Assembly: GCF_000027005.1 (NCBI RefSeq)
Contig: NC_012964.1
Coordinates: 2,294,001-2,358,000 of the forward strand
DNA: 64,000 nt
DNA from: Komagataella phaffii GS115
Lineage: Eukaryota > Ascomycota > Pichiomycetes > Pichiales > Pichiaceae
Direction of reading: 5' to 3'
The notes under the pieces: model-generated
What the model was told of the DNA's origin: nothing
What the model saw: only the letters and a program-made list of their open reading frames with translations
Database searches by the model: none
Translations under genes and position numbers: made by a program
In this document: in pieces, positions 1 to 10,582 of the stretch
Position numbering within the stretch: position 1 is the first letter of the stretch
How the letters are laid out: each line of letters begins with the position of its first letter

Positions 1-1021
1 ACAGTTAAAAAAGTTCTGCCCGTCCAGGCATTCATAAACGTCACCTGGAAAAAGCTGAAAGTAATTTGTTTCAGTTTGCAGCAGTGAGCACAGAATGCAT
101 ACAGTGCATCAAAATGCTTTCTTTATTTCAGTACACAGCAGTGCTGGGTGTCACCAGACTCGGAATCTCGTAATGTCAAGTTTTTATCTGTAACGACTCG
201 ACTCCACAATCATGCATACGTGCTTCTTGCATGGTTATCAAAAGTTTTCAATGATAGAGACGTGAAGCCTGCTACTTCAACTTATACGACATTATGTTTT
301 TAATGCTAAACCCAAAATGTGAATTCCAGGTACGTGTGCCACGTCAGCTGAGAGTCATTGAGACTTGGAGGTGATGATGTGCATTTTCCAACGTTGACCG
401 ACACCTTTGGAAAATGTGGGCATCCTGACCATTTAAAGCAAGTCTCAAGTAAAATTTGAATACTTTAGTGGCTGTCAGTTGGGACCCCAAAGAACGTTGT
501 GGCTAAAACCATCGTTTCAGAGTGTCAACTGTGGGTTCATCACGGATTCCAAGTGTGTAGTTATTTTCAAAGGACATCAGAAGGACAAACATATCACCTC
601 CGAGCCGGGATCTGAGGTAAGTTTAGCTTTCTCAACTGTCTCCTGAAAGAAGCATATCTAGATCCTTTTGCTGCTCAAAAAAGAGTGATTATTTTCAGGT
701 ATCAAAGTTGCGACAAAATTGGCCCTTGGAAGAGTTGAAAGGTTAGCCAGCGCTTTAGTCCTCTTTGTCCATCAAATATCTGTCCCAGAGAGATTTCAGA
801 ATTTCATGTCCTTTACAAGAGAGGACGTGTTTCCAAGGCGTTGGTAACCATAATCACTACGCCTCTATGGCACTCTGCTACTATATATGAGCTATAGCCA
901 CCAGAGACAGCTTTCTTTAAATGCAGTCTGCTCGTACGCAGATTCTATTAAGAAGATGATCTAACCCCGGAGAATATTTCAATGCAGTCATAAAAAGATG
1001 CAGAAAGGCCTCAAATACGTT
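1..1021. other. Intergenic or left-edge region, no gene seen
   Basis: I see no convincing open reading frame, tRNA or repeat in this first kilobase. It follows the stop codon of the minus-strand hydrolase gene, so it holds that gene's 3' flank. It may also hold the upstream region of a gene outside the window. A TATA-like ATATAT stretch lies near 884-888, but no coding start follows it here. Confidence 0.5.
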
Positions 1022-1996
1022 TCATAATAAATCCTCCAGACTTCCATCATCCAGGAGGTTTATCCATTCAATCACCAATCTGACAAACTCTTGGGGTTTC
1101 TCACTAATTACCCAATGTCCAGCATCGTGGACGTCCTTGATCTCAAAGCGAGGAAAGAACGCAGCACATGCTAGCAATTTTTCATCACTGACAAATGGCG
1201 ATCTATCGCCTCTAATAAACAAAGCAGGGCCTGACCAAGTACTGGCACGAGGGTCAAAGGGAAATGCTGCCACCGAGTCCAGCGATTTTCCTATGAAATC
1301 TAATCCGATCTTGCTGTACAAGCCAGGTTCTGAATTTGAACATTTTGATTTCCTTCGTAAATTGGTTAATAGGAATTGTCGAACGGCAATGTCAGGCTCC
1401 ACTTGAGAAAGTTTTGCGTCAGCTTCCTTGGTTGTCTTTATTGCATTAAGTCCGGTTTGGGAAACAATTTGTTGAAGGCAATTAACATACTTGCCAAACT
1501 GGCTTTGACCACCTGAGGCGTCAACAGGGGCGTTATCAACAGAAATAATAGCAGATGGAGTCGTAGGGTTTCGAAGAGCAAACGCCATAGCAGCTTTGGC
1601 CCCCATAGAGTGACCGATCAAAATAGGCTTCTCCAACTTATGATCTTTAACAAATAACTCTAGATCACTTGATAATGCTGGATAATCATGTCTTTCGTTG
1701 TGGGGAGAGTCTCCATGGTTTCTGAGATCTACACAATACACATCTCGCTTCAGCATTGAAGCTAAAGTTTTGCTGACAGTTCTATTATTCATCTTACTTC
1801 CGAATAGCCCATGGGCAAAAATAATACTTGGTTTATCGTGCTGGCTACCAGGCGAAGAATGCTTCTCAAATGCAAGCTTTACCGGTTCGATATCTTTGCG
1901 GTATGATTCCGCAAACTGGCCCGTATAGGCAGTTCCATCATACGCCGAATGAAACCTTTTTCCAAATCTCAGAAGAGTTCTGTGGGTTCTAAGCAT
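1022..1996 (-). CDS. Mitochondrial alpha/beta hydrolase, IMO32/EAT1 family
   Basis: This 324-residue protein has the alpha/beta hydrolase fold. It shows the oxyanion-loop motif HGLFGS (62-67), the nucleophile elbow GHSMG (128-132, Ser130), an acidic SVDNAP stretch (Asp154) and a C-terminal DAGHW (His294), which complete a catalytic triad. The first ~20 residues are basic, Ser/Arg-rich and lack acidic residues until Asp20, as in a mitochondrial presequence. Known relatives are yeast Imo32, human ABHD11 and the ethanol acetyltransferase Eat1, which makes ethyl acetate from acetyl-CoA and ethanol. Sequence alone does not tell me which branch this is. The start is an ATG at 1996. Family is near certain; substrate is open. 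Confidence 0.85.
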   Translation of the reverse strand: MLRTHRTLLRFGKRFHSAYDGTAYTGQFAESYRKDIEPVKLAFEKHSSPGSQHDKPSIIFAHGLFGSKMNNRTVSKTLASMLKRDVYCVDLRNHGDSPHNERHDYPALSSDLELFVKDHKLEKPILIGHSMGAKAAMAFALRNPTTPSAIISVDNAPVDASGGQSQFGKYVNCLQQIVSQTGLNAIKTTKEADAKLSQVEPDIAVRQFLLTNLRRKSKCSNSEPGLYSKIGLDFIGKSLDSVAAFPFDPRASTWSGPALFIRGDRSPFVSDEKLLACAAFFPRFEIKDVHDAGHWVISEKPQEFVRLVIEWINLLDDGSLEDLL

Positions 1997-2091
1997 AGAA
2001 TGATGGGGAAAGTAGAGTTGGTCTCTTGGTAGATCTAGCGTATCCGAAGTGAAATCTGGCGCGATTATACTTTTCTGATAAAATTATGTAA

Positions 2092-5000
2092 TCAATATAG
2101 GTCTAATGGTTCTCCTAAGACACCTTCGATGACTCCAACTAAGTTGCTTCTAACCAACATCTCAACCTCTTCATCGTCGTCCTCCAATAGCTCTGCAATG
2201 AGAGGAATCAACTGTGGTAGCAGACTTAACCAGTTCTCACCGACCTTCTTGTAGATCAGTTGCACAGCTTGAATAGTCCAGTACTTTTCTCTTGACTTAC
2301 ATTCACTCTTCAAGTGTTTCAGTAACAGGTCATTCAATTGCTTGTTGTGCTCATCGGTTGAACAGTCTTGGGCCAGGAATGCAAGGGCCTTGACCAATTG
2401 TTTGCCAACATCTTCTTCAATGTTTACCAACTGATCAGCCAATGCCTTGGAAACAGAATCATATCTTGTCTGTGAGTGCCAGTATTCTTGTTGGTCGTAT
2501 TTGAAAGAGGAAATCAAGGAAACTAAAGTTGAGCGGCGAAGTGATAAATCGACCAATTCTCCGCTAGAGAATCTCCTTAGTAAGGCGATAACGTCCTCCA
2601 AGATGTAGCTGTAGTAAGACGTGATGATACCCTTTAAACTGTCCTGCATTTTGTTGAAGAACCTGAAGAATGCCTTCAAACGATCAACTTCAGAGAGAGT
2701 ATGAGGAGCATTCTCTCCTGCAAACGCCCATCTACCCATACTAGCAAATATTGGCCGGAAAGTTTTATCGTTGAGTTTCATCACATATTGGATACCAGAA
2801 CTAAAGAGGGACGCCTCAATTCTGTTTACAGTGTTGATCTCAAACTTGGATCTTGTGCGATACTCAAAGGTTGCAAACAAAAACTTCATAAATGAAGTTG
2901 CTTGGTTTATAGCAGATCTTTTGTCAATTTTCTCGATAGTGCTCTCCATGCAGTACAGGAAAAGTCCGATTGATGTGGGGTTCAGTTTGGATACGTTACT
3001 CCACAACGAAGTCAATGATTTTAGTACAATAGACAACTCCACATGAGCATTGATGGCGTCCAGCACGGACACTCTGGTAGATTCTGGGACAGAATCAGCC
3101 CTGAAAATCAGTTCCAATATTTCCTGAATGTTAGGAGTTAAGAATGCAGGGATTCTCCTGATCATGCAGGAGAAAAGTACCAAAATAGCCGTTTCGGTTA
3201 GCTCCTTTGATTCTGAATCCAAAAGTTCCTCTTGCTCTTCCTCATCTTCATCAGAATCTATTGATTTAAAATCTTCATTGTCAGAACTAGGGGTCTCAAT
3301 GCTTCTAAAAGTTTCAAATACTGGGGCAATAATCTTAGGGAAGAATCCAATCATTTTGACGCCCACAATGTTGATGATGGTGGAAACGCAGTTAATGGAA
3401 GAAATCAACAATTCAGGTGCGGGCTGAGTTAATAGCTTCTTTTCGGATGTGATGATTTCCAAGGCTCTTGTAAACACTGAACTTTCCAAAGATTCATTCA
3501 TTTTCATGAAAACAATACTTAATGTGTCCAATGACGCTTGCGTCAATTCTACATTAGTGGAAGTGACTATGTTATCAAACAAAATTGGAATGAGATCTCG
3601 AATGGTTTCCTTAACCTTTTCATTATCAGTGTTTTCCAGTTCAAGCTTGGAGCCAGCAAGTGTAGTCAAATGTCTCTTGATGTTCAGAGAGACATTAGAT
3701 GTATCACCTCTACCAAAAATGTCAGCGATCGATATAACGAATTGATCAATAGGCAGCAATCCAAGCAGATCAGTCAACAGTTTATAGTATCCCTGCGAGA
3801 TTTCAGTTTCAGGTTGTATCGAAGAAGAATCTAGCAAGGACAAAACTTGTTCTAATAAAGCTCCGAAACTGGAAAGAATATTATCAATTTCTTCCTGCCT
3901 GTTTTGAGAACAAAGAACAGATGCAATCTTCAGACGTAAACTAGGGACTGAACTTCCAGTTAAGCTATCGTCGTTGGTCAAAGCCTTGTCAATGAAGGCG
4001 ATTAAACATGATCTCAAATTGAAAAGTTCTCCTGCCGTTGAGGAAACCAACTGTGTTGTAAAGATAGGCCTAGATCCGAGTTCTATGGCAAGAGGACTAT
4101 CCTTATCCAAAGGTTGAGGTGGAATCTGCGTCCAAAGTCCAATGTAGCCCTTGAAGACATCTAACTGGTCATTAGGGGAGAAGTTTTTCAAAAACGATGA
4201 CGCAAAATTTACCAGAGCAACAGTTTCTGGAATCTTGTGTTTGGCAAAGAAATAGGCATATTGTTGACCACAAAGAAGTAATATGTAATGGATTGAAAGA
4301 TTGCTTCCAAGAATGTTGGCCAATTTGGTGAACAATTTAACTCTTCTATGACTAGGAATATGCTGGAAGGCACTGACGAAGCTTGAGAGAAGAAACTCAA
4401 CCTCATCACTTTGCTTGTTGTTGTCCAGTTTGGCAAGAGCTGGGATAACACTTGATATGGCATTCTCTACCACATAGCTGGAAAATTCGTCATCCTGGCG
4501 CAAGGTTTGAGCCCCCATAAAAGTAAAAATAGGCATGACGGAGTGTAGAACAATCTCAGGTGATAATGAAGCCAAAGCTGCAACGACTAGCAAGAACTTA
4601 TTCTGGAGCTGAGGTGAGTTCGAAGATCTAATGGTAGAGACAATCATATCAGCACGCAAGGAAGATGAATCCACTTTTGACAAATCTAATTTCTTGGCAT
4701 CCAACAACTTTACAATGTTGAGCATAGTAGAAGCAAGAGTTTCTTGAGCGTAAAGGATTGGAAGCTTACCATCCGCTCCAAGAGTCTCCAATTCATTAAG
4801 AACGTTGAACAACAGCTTCAAAAGATTGAGAGAAGATTCAAACCGTTTTGAAGCGGACGCTTTCTCCAAGCACTCTAGCACAATCGTGAGTTTTTTCAAA
4901 TGTTCGGAAGCCACGTTGAAAATTTCTTTATCTTTCATAGCTTGCCTAGTAGATGCAGAAGATCTTCTTCTTCGCTTGGCTACACCACCATTGGCTTCCA

Positions 5001-7491
5001 CATTCTCTGTGGAAGTTTTGGTTAAGTCTTTCAAAATGGTGGTAAAAATTTCGCCGTTTAATTCCAGAGATTGCAAAAGTTCCAGAGGATCGTAATAAAT
5101 GCTAACTTCACCCTCTTCTGTATCTGAATAACCATCTTCCAAAACGTGTTGCACAATGAATAGCTTCTGGTCCTCCTTGAAAGACTCGAATATTTGCTCT
5201 AATCTTAATACCGCCTCCACAGATAAGGATTGGAATTTGGAACTCAGTGCACTAACTAAGAAATTGACGGCCAAAGCAGATTTATCCTTTGGTGAGACTA
5301 ATGCTAACAGTTGGTGGTCTAGGCTGCGCACATTGAAATTGGTAATTTCACATCTTTCTTCCCATTTGGTCCTCTCAGAGATATACTCTTTCATGGTATC
5401 CTCAAACAGCTGGGACAGTGATGCATGTTTGACTGAACTAACTCCAGCTATTACAATTGAAAGTAACACATATGACACTTGTGGTATAGTTATCACCTTA
5501 GCATTAGTTGCCACATATGTCAAAAAGATTGGGCCCAGTTTCTTTTCTTTTAAAATACTCTTGGTTGTGGCTCTAAATAGCTGCTCATTATCGATCTTCA
5601 AGGAATCGGCTAGATTAGCCAATTGAGCAATAACTTTGTGGCCGTCTTCTGCGCTCAACATAGCAACCTCCCTAGATTTAGATGGTTCGTATATCTCATT
5701 AACCATGAAGAGCTCCTTCGATGACTTTGACTTTCTCGAGTTCAGGAACAAAATTATATCGACAGCAGCTGATCTAATTACTTCGCTTTGATCAGATAAA
5801 ACGACGAGTAAAAATGGCAAAAGAGTGTGCAGAGCGGTCTTAGCAGGCTGTTTCTTGAGAATTTTTTCCAACTGATGTAACGAAAATATTCTGGACTTTA
5901 AAGGGTAACTTTGAGATATGGATACTCTTATCAGAAATGAGACAGCAGCTTCAGTTGATACAAATGCATTTGCTAAAAAGTGGTCAAACTTATTGGCTTC
6001 AATGGAAAGAAAAAATGGCTTCAAAGCAGCTTCAAATTGCGAATCATTGCTATTAATGAACAGATAGGACTTCACCTTCTGCTTCTGGATAGACTCTTCA
6101 TCATAAGAGGTATTCTTATCCTCCATCGTGACGTCTTCTTTGTCAGTTGCAAGACTGAGAAAATCCTGTTCGGAGAAAAGTGTACATTGTAACTTCATCT
6201 CCAATGAAGAAGTATCCAACCCATTTTCGGAAAGAACTTCAACAAAAAGAGGTTCGTTGAGGAAGAGAAGAAATTTGACCAAACTAGTGATTGAAACCAG
6301 GTTTTCAATTGCAGAATCTGATATCAACAGATTGGACAACTCCTGAGAGATCCTTTTTAATTGAGCTTTACTAAAAACAAACTGCTTGAAAAACTCGGAA
6401 CTGAAATCTTTGACCTTTCTATAAGATATCAGAGAGCACAGGTATGCGGTCAAAAATCGGTTATTGCTGGGATTACTCAAAAATAGTTGAGACGTTTCAG
6501 ACTCACTGTTGAATGAGTAGTACTTTTCCAACTTTTCGAACACATGTTCTGGGAGGATATCCAAAGGACGTTCTTGTAAAGTTTCATAAATCTTTATCAC
6601 AGATGCCAGTGCTTGAGAAGCAATATATTTGTTGGAATTGAATAATATACTGTCGATACTGGCAAGAATAACATCTCTGGAAAGAGGGGTCGCAACAGAC
6701 AGAACAGAAAGCAAAGCGTAAGCAGTCAATCTCGCATCATTGTTTGTGCTATTCAATAAAGAACCAGCTGTCTCCAATACAATAGGAGAAAGGATAACAA
6801 ATCTGTTTTGTTCTGGGGCCAATGCTCCTATGGCTGAAACGGACATGGAGAGAAAAAACACCAATTGTCTGTCGTATTCATTCTGTCTAGAAACTTGCGT
6901 TAGCACGAATTGTGCATATAGCTTGTAGAAATCTGTGTCAGCAAAAAATTTGATCATGGATCTCCTGGGAGGATTAGTACCAAGTTTCTTGAAACTAGCC
7001 AGCCATTCAAAGAAATGTGGGAAGCTTGGAAGAACATGGAGGATACGCTTAAAGACTGGCTGATCGTAGTACGGCAACACTGAAAGCAAAAGTACTTCTG
7101 CGTTGTGAATATGGATGGAAAAACGACGCAACGGCCATTCAGCAGCTTGGAGAGCGATATTGAGATTCCAGTAAGGAGACAATAGCGCCAAAAATGCAGC
7201 TACCGTTCGGTCCAAATCTTTATTTTGTTCTTTTGATTGCACTAATCTGTCGATAGTGACCGATGTATCACTGAATATCGAAGCTCTGAACTTGGAGAAT
7301 CTTGAATCCAAAGACTCCAGATCATCTAAGGCTTCTACAGCAGTCGTGAATATAGAATCATAATCTTGTGAGGCGGCATACTTGGGGTCGTGGATCAACG
7401 ACACGGAGTGAAGTTTGACTCTGCTCTTTCTGTCTACAGCAAGTGTCTGAGTCGCCTTGGCGATCACGGACAGTTGGTCAGAAAGAGACAT
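2092..7491 (-). CDS. UTP10: UTP10, HEAT-repeat subunit of the small-subunit processome
   Basis: This 1799-residue protein matches Utp10/HEATR1 in length and in its N-terminal pattern (start MSLSDQLSVIAKATQTLAVD, then a conserved block around DSLESRFS-like and YWNL residues up to ~130). The rest is helical HEAT-type repeat along its whole length. There is an acidic patch rich in Asp/Glu near residues 1400-1430 and a C-terminal repeat block resembling the BP28 C-terminal domain. Utp10 belongs to the t-UTP/UTP-A complex of the U3 snoRNP. It acts in the nucleolus on 35S pre-rRNA processing and supports Pol I transcription. The start is an ATG at 7491 and no intron is needed. Confidence 0.93.
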   Translation of the reverse strand: MSLSDQLSVIAKATQTLAVDRKSRVKLHSVSLIHDPKYAASQDYDSIFTTAVEALDDLESLDSRFSKFRASIFSDTSVTIDRLVQSKEQNKDLDRTVAAFLALLSPYWNLNIALQAAEWPLRRFSIHIHNAEVLLLSVLPYYDQPVFKRILHVLPSFPHFFEWLASFKKLGTNPPRRSMIKFFADTDFYKLYAQFVLTQVSRQNEYDRQLVFFLSMSVSAIGALAPEQNRFVILSPIVLETAGSLLNSTNNDARLTAYALLSVLSVATPLSRDVILASIDSILFNSNKYIASQALASVIKIYETLQERPLDILPEHVFEKLEKYYSFNSESETSQLFLSNPSNNRFLTAYLCSLISYRKVKDFSSEFFKQFVFSKAQLKRISQELSNLLISDSAIENLVSITSLVKFLLFLNEPLFVEVLSENGLDTSSLEMKLQCTLFSEQDFLSLATDKEDVTMEDKNTSYDEESIQKQKVKSYLFINSNDSQFEAALKPFFLSIEANKFDHFLANAFVSTEAAVSFLIRVSISQSYPLKSRIFSLHQLEKILKKQPAKTALHTLLPFLLVVLSDQSEVIRSAAVDIILFLNSRKSKSSKELFMVNEIYEPSKSREVAMLSAEDGHKVIAQLANLADSLKIDNEQLFRATTKSILKEKKLGPIFLTYVATNAKVITIPQVSYVLLSIVIAGVSSVKHASLSQLFEDTMKEYISERTKWEERCEITNFNVRSLDHQLLALVSPKDKSALAVNFLVSALSSKFQSLSVEAVLRLEQIFESFKEDQKLFIVQHVLEDGYSDTEEGEVSIYYDPLELLQSLELNGEIFTTILKDLTKTSTENVEANGGVAKRRRRSSASTRQAMKDKEIFNVASEHLKKLTIVLECLEKASASKRFESSLNLLKLLFNVLNELETLGADGKLPILYAQETLASTMLNIVKLLDAKKLDLSKVDSSSLRADMIVSTIRSSNSPQLQNKFLLVVAALASLSPEIVLHSVMPIFTFMGAQTLRQDDEFSSYVVENAISSVIPALAKLDNNKQSDEVEFLLSSFVSAFQHIPSHRRVKLFTKLANILGSNLSIHYILLLCGQQYAYFFAKHKIPETVALVNFASSFLKNFSPNDQLDVFKGYIGLWTQIPPQPLDKDSPLAIELGSRPIFTTQLVSSTAGELFNLRSCLIAFIDKALTNDDSLTGSSVPSLRLKIASVLCSQNRQEEIDNILSSFGALLEQVLSLLDSSSIQPETEISQGYYKLLTDLLGLLPIDQFVISIADIFGRGDTSNVSLNIKRHLTTLAGSKLELENTDNEKVKETIRDLIPILFDNIVTSTNVELTQASLDTLSIVFMKMNESLESSVFTRALEIITSEKKLLTQPAPELLISSINCVSTIINIVGVKMIGFFPKIIAPVFETFRSIETPSSDNEDFKSIDSDEDEEEQEELLDSESKELTETAILVLFSCMIRRIPAFLTPNIQEILELIFRADSVPESTRVSVLDAINAHVELSIVLKSLTSLWSNVSKLNPTSIGLFLYCMESTIEKIDKRSAINQATSFMKFLFATFEYRTRSKFEINTVNRIEASLFSSGIQYVMKLNDKTFRPIFASMGRWAFAGENAPHTLSEVDRLKAFFRFFNKMQDSLKGIITSYYSYILEDVIALLRRFSSGELVDLSLRRSTLVSLISSFKYDQQEYWHSQTRYDSVSKALADQLVNIEEDVGKQLVKALAFLAQDCSTDEHNKQLNDLLLKHLKSECKSREKYWTIQAVQLIYKKVGENWLSLLPQLIPLIAELLEDDDEEVEMLVRSNLVGVIEGVLGEPLDLY

Positions 7492-7780
7492 GGTATAGAC
7501 TTGAAATATTAAGAAAGAAATATTTCAGAAAAAAAAAATTATCCTAGAAAAACAAAATCGCGGCTAGAGGTGTTACGTAAGATGGATTTTTCACTAATCA
7601 TGAAATGATAATACACAATGTTGTTTACTTTGTACAAATGACTGAGGCTTGCCCAGCTCCTGGTGAATAATTGATAGGGAGATCGTTGGTTGTTGTTATT
7701 GTTGCTGCTACTGCCCTTTTCAAACTTTCGCAGAACAAATGAATGCTTCAAATGACGTAAGAAATAGTTGTCAAGACGGC

Positions 7781-9067
7781 CTAAATGAGATTCACTAGCT
7801 GTTTGTAAGTGTCCTCATTGATCACACCAATTTTGTATAAATACTTGTGTAAACTCTGTACTAATATAACAATTTGATCTTCGGACAGATTTATCACAAT
7901 GGATTGTAAGATGGTGCCAATATTGACCTTATTATTGGAGATAAAGGTCTCGTAGTAAAGGTAACTGAAAGAACCCATCAAAAATTGACAGTCCATTCGA
8001 TCAGTGATACCACCGTGACCGGGAATTGTGTCACCGAAGTCCTTGACTTTAAAAGCTCTTTTAAGACCCGATGCAAAGAAACCTCCGAATGGAGCAATCA
8101 ATGAAGCGAAGGTTGCCAGAACCATGGAATGGAAGTAAATTGGCTTAAAGGAAACAAAATCGACTTGATAGTCAACTCTGGCAGCCAAATCCACCAGAAC
8201 TTCTGGTAATTTGAAGATCTGAGGGATGAAAATTGGATTAGGATCGCATGTCATTCCAGTAAACCAATTAGCGGACAGGTTGTCCTCCACAGGACAGATG
8301 AGGTAAGTGTATTTTGAGAAAACATAACTCAAGATCATTGAAAAAGCCCCAGTGCAGATCCAAGCACCCACAAATCCCTCAACGGTCTTTTTCGGCGAAA
8401 TTTCAATCAGTTGAGTACGACCGAAGGTGATTCCACACAGGTAGGCAAAAATATCGTTGACGATAACCAAGCCCACGGGCAAGAGGAACCAAATTAAACC
8501 ATTCAAAATGTTGTTCACTATGCAATGAGCCTGAACGACTACTAGTAATAGGGTCATTGTAGTGATACACAATTGGGCAAATTGGAACTTGTAATAGCCT
8601 TTGGTAAGACTGGCAACAAAGAAAACAAATCCGAGAACGTAAAGGCAGTAGGAGATAAAACGGTGATTGACAATGAAAAATTTAAAAAACTCAAACACTC
8701 GTTCGTAATCTTCAGTCTGCAATTTGTTGATTGAATGGTAGATCAAGCTTTCGCCATCCAAAAAGTAAATCGAAGTGATGAGAAAGTACCAATTCAACGA
8801 CGCAGTAAAGGGCAAGTTCTCAATACGAGCCTTCTCTGTGGTGATGGTGATACACTCTTTGAAAACCAATATTTGAAGCAAAACCACCAGCAGAATGGTC
8901 CAAATATGGCCTGCTCCAATTATGAAAAACATTCCTGCTATCATCACCAACGTCCAGAAAGCTCTGACCAGGAAGGCCTGCTTTTTCTTTTCCTTTTCAT
9001 TGACTACAGAGTTGGGAGTGTCTTTCTTCGAAGAGGTGTCTGGGACTTTCGCCGGAGTTTTTTCCAT
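7781..9067 (-). CDS. CDS1: CDS1, phosphatidate cytidylyltransferase (CDP-diacylglycerol synthase)
   Basis: The enzyme makes CDP-diacylglycerol from phosphatidic acid and CTP in the ER, feeding phosphatidylinositol, phosphatidylserine and cardiolipin synthesis. The family signature is complete near residues 340-372: S-x-L-K-R, K-D-F-G, then PGHGGITDRMDC. The motif SPKKTVEGFVGAW lies about 115 residues upstream. Several hydrophobic membrane segments run from residue ~40 on, and the N-terminus is charged and cytosolic. The frame is open upstream to a TTG, but the first ATG gives a 428-residue protein starting MEKTPAKVPD. This is close to the S. cerevisiae length (457). The start coordinate could be off by one because of a T-run. 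Confidence 0.94.
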   Translation of the reverse strand: MEKTPAKVPDTSSKKDTPNSVVNEKEKKKQAFLVRAFWTLVMIAGMFFIIGAGHIWTILLVVLLQILVFKECITITTEKARIENLPFTASLNWYFLITSIYFLDGESLIYHSINKLQTEDYERVFEFFKFFIVNHRFISYCLYVLGFVFFVASLTKGYYKFQFAQLCITTMTLLLVVVQAHCIVNNILNGLIWFLLPVGLVIVNDIFAYLCGITFGRTQLIEISPKKTVEGFVGAWICTGAFSMILSYVFSKYTYLICPVEDNLSANWFTGMTCDPNPIFIPQIFKLPEVLVDLAARVDYQVDFVSFKPIYFHSMVLATFASLIAPFGGFFASGLKRAFKVKDFGDTIPGHGGITDRMDCQFLMGSFSYLYYETFISNNKVNIGTILQSIVINLSEDQIVILVQSLHKYLYKIGVINEDTYKQLVNLI

Positions 9068-10582
9068 TGTGGGAGGGATACAAAAAGGCAAACGGTGTCT
9101 TAGAAGGAAATCAGATTTTTATTGTATTGGGAGCGATTTGATACGAATTTTGGGGTTTCACATGGGTTGGGCGATACTACGATGGTGTTGGGATGCTAAA
9201 CAGTTGATTCGCGTTCGAAGTTGATTCTTGTGGGACTAAACCTGGAAAACATAAAAAGAAAGAATGAGCGAAAAAAAAAAAACAAGAATAAGAAACGAAA
9301 AGCAAAAAAAAATAAGGGGCGCGACCTGGTGGGGAAAAAATGGGGATACCGAGACATAACCAGATGAGGTGGGAGGCTGTGGTTTCGAGAGTAGGGTCTG
9401 CTGGGGGGAAGGGGGGCGATCTTATCCGATAACAAATGGATCAGAGACTCTTCCAATGTGAATAGACACAATTCTTAGCTTGCTCGCTTCAGAACTGAGC
9501 CTTGCTTGCATCTCACACATTCTATGACTTTTCAAGTGGGTTTTCGCCAACAATAGTTAACGGTTTTTTCGTCAGGCCAGAGCAAAGTCCCTTACATTGT
9601 TCCGCTCACCTAAAACCCTTATACTTGTTTTCCTTTCTTTGCCCGTTCATTTCAAGTCAAATACTTGTGAATATATTTTTCCTGCTAGCAGGAATGGACT
9701 TTATGTTTTGCTCTTGCATACTTTGCGGTCTAGTCTTTAGATAAAACTACCGATGCTTATCAGGTGGGCAAAGTTCAGTACTGAAGGACTTCATGTAGTG
9801 CGAGACAAAACTAATGTAATAGTGCGCCCAACATGCAGCCTGCCAAGCACGTATGAAGCTCGTGGCCTAGCAACCAGCACCAGATTACCCCGATTGGCCA
9901 AAATTCCGTGCTTGCCGCTTAGCGATCTCGACAAAAGTCAACAAAGGAAAAAAACCCGGTTCCATCTATGCATGATTGGCATGACATACCGGATTTTGCC
10001 CAAATCAGATGATCAAAAAGGGTATAAGCATTCTACAAGAGAGGAAAAAATCTACCGCTTCAGAACATGGACTCTGTTGCAACGAGAATGTCAAGCCTTC
10101 ATGGCCTGTCTCATTAGCGCATCAAGCTCTGGTTACTGGTTCTATTGGGCAAGGGTATAGCCATCTCCGGTAACGGGCAGGTTGCGGCGTATGCAGCAGA
10201 TCTCTTTCTCTACTCCTTATTCATGTGTAATAACTGATCGTAGTTTTTCTGCATATTCTGTACGTGCACCTGCTAATTCTGGTTACCCTGGTCTCACCTT
10301 TCAAAAGTACCTACACTAATCTTCCTTGACATAAAGACAGAAGGCTGAACTCCAAAGGAATAATCGTGCAACTTTCCCCGGAACAGCGACAGTCTACGTC
10401 AGAAACTCCCATATCCATCAAAGGAGGTCAGATATTGTTATCACCTGTATCCTTCAGTACAGTTCTTTTTTGTTTTAGGCTCCTCCCTCAAGAACTCAGT
10501 GTCTTGAACTCTGGTGCCATTTCCGTTTTGTTTCCATACAGAAGTTTCCAACATTCAGAAGCTCATTATCCCCCGAGTTGCG
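9068..10582. other. Long divergent intergenic region between CDS1 and a homeobox gene
   Basis: About 1.5 kb separates the two divergent starts, much more than the usual spacing in this window. The CDS1-proximal part (9250-9320) is A-rich with several A8-A12 runs on the + strand, a common nucleosome-poor promoter feature. A 135-codon frame at 9753-10160 has no recognisable family and atypical composition, so I do not annotate it. Long upstream regions are typical of genes for transcriptional regulators, so much of this probably controls the homeobox gene; that is inference. Confidence 0.5.

Noticed and set aside
1..1021. Possible remnant gene at the left edge
   Set aside because: No collinear blocks or frames could be seen, so no call is made.
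9753..10160. A 135-codon open frame on the + strand upstream of the homeobox gene
   Set aside because: No recognisable family, odd composition and position in a regulatory region; probably chance.
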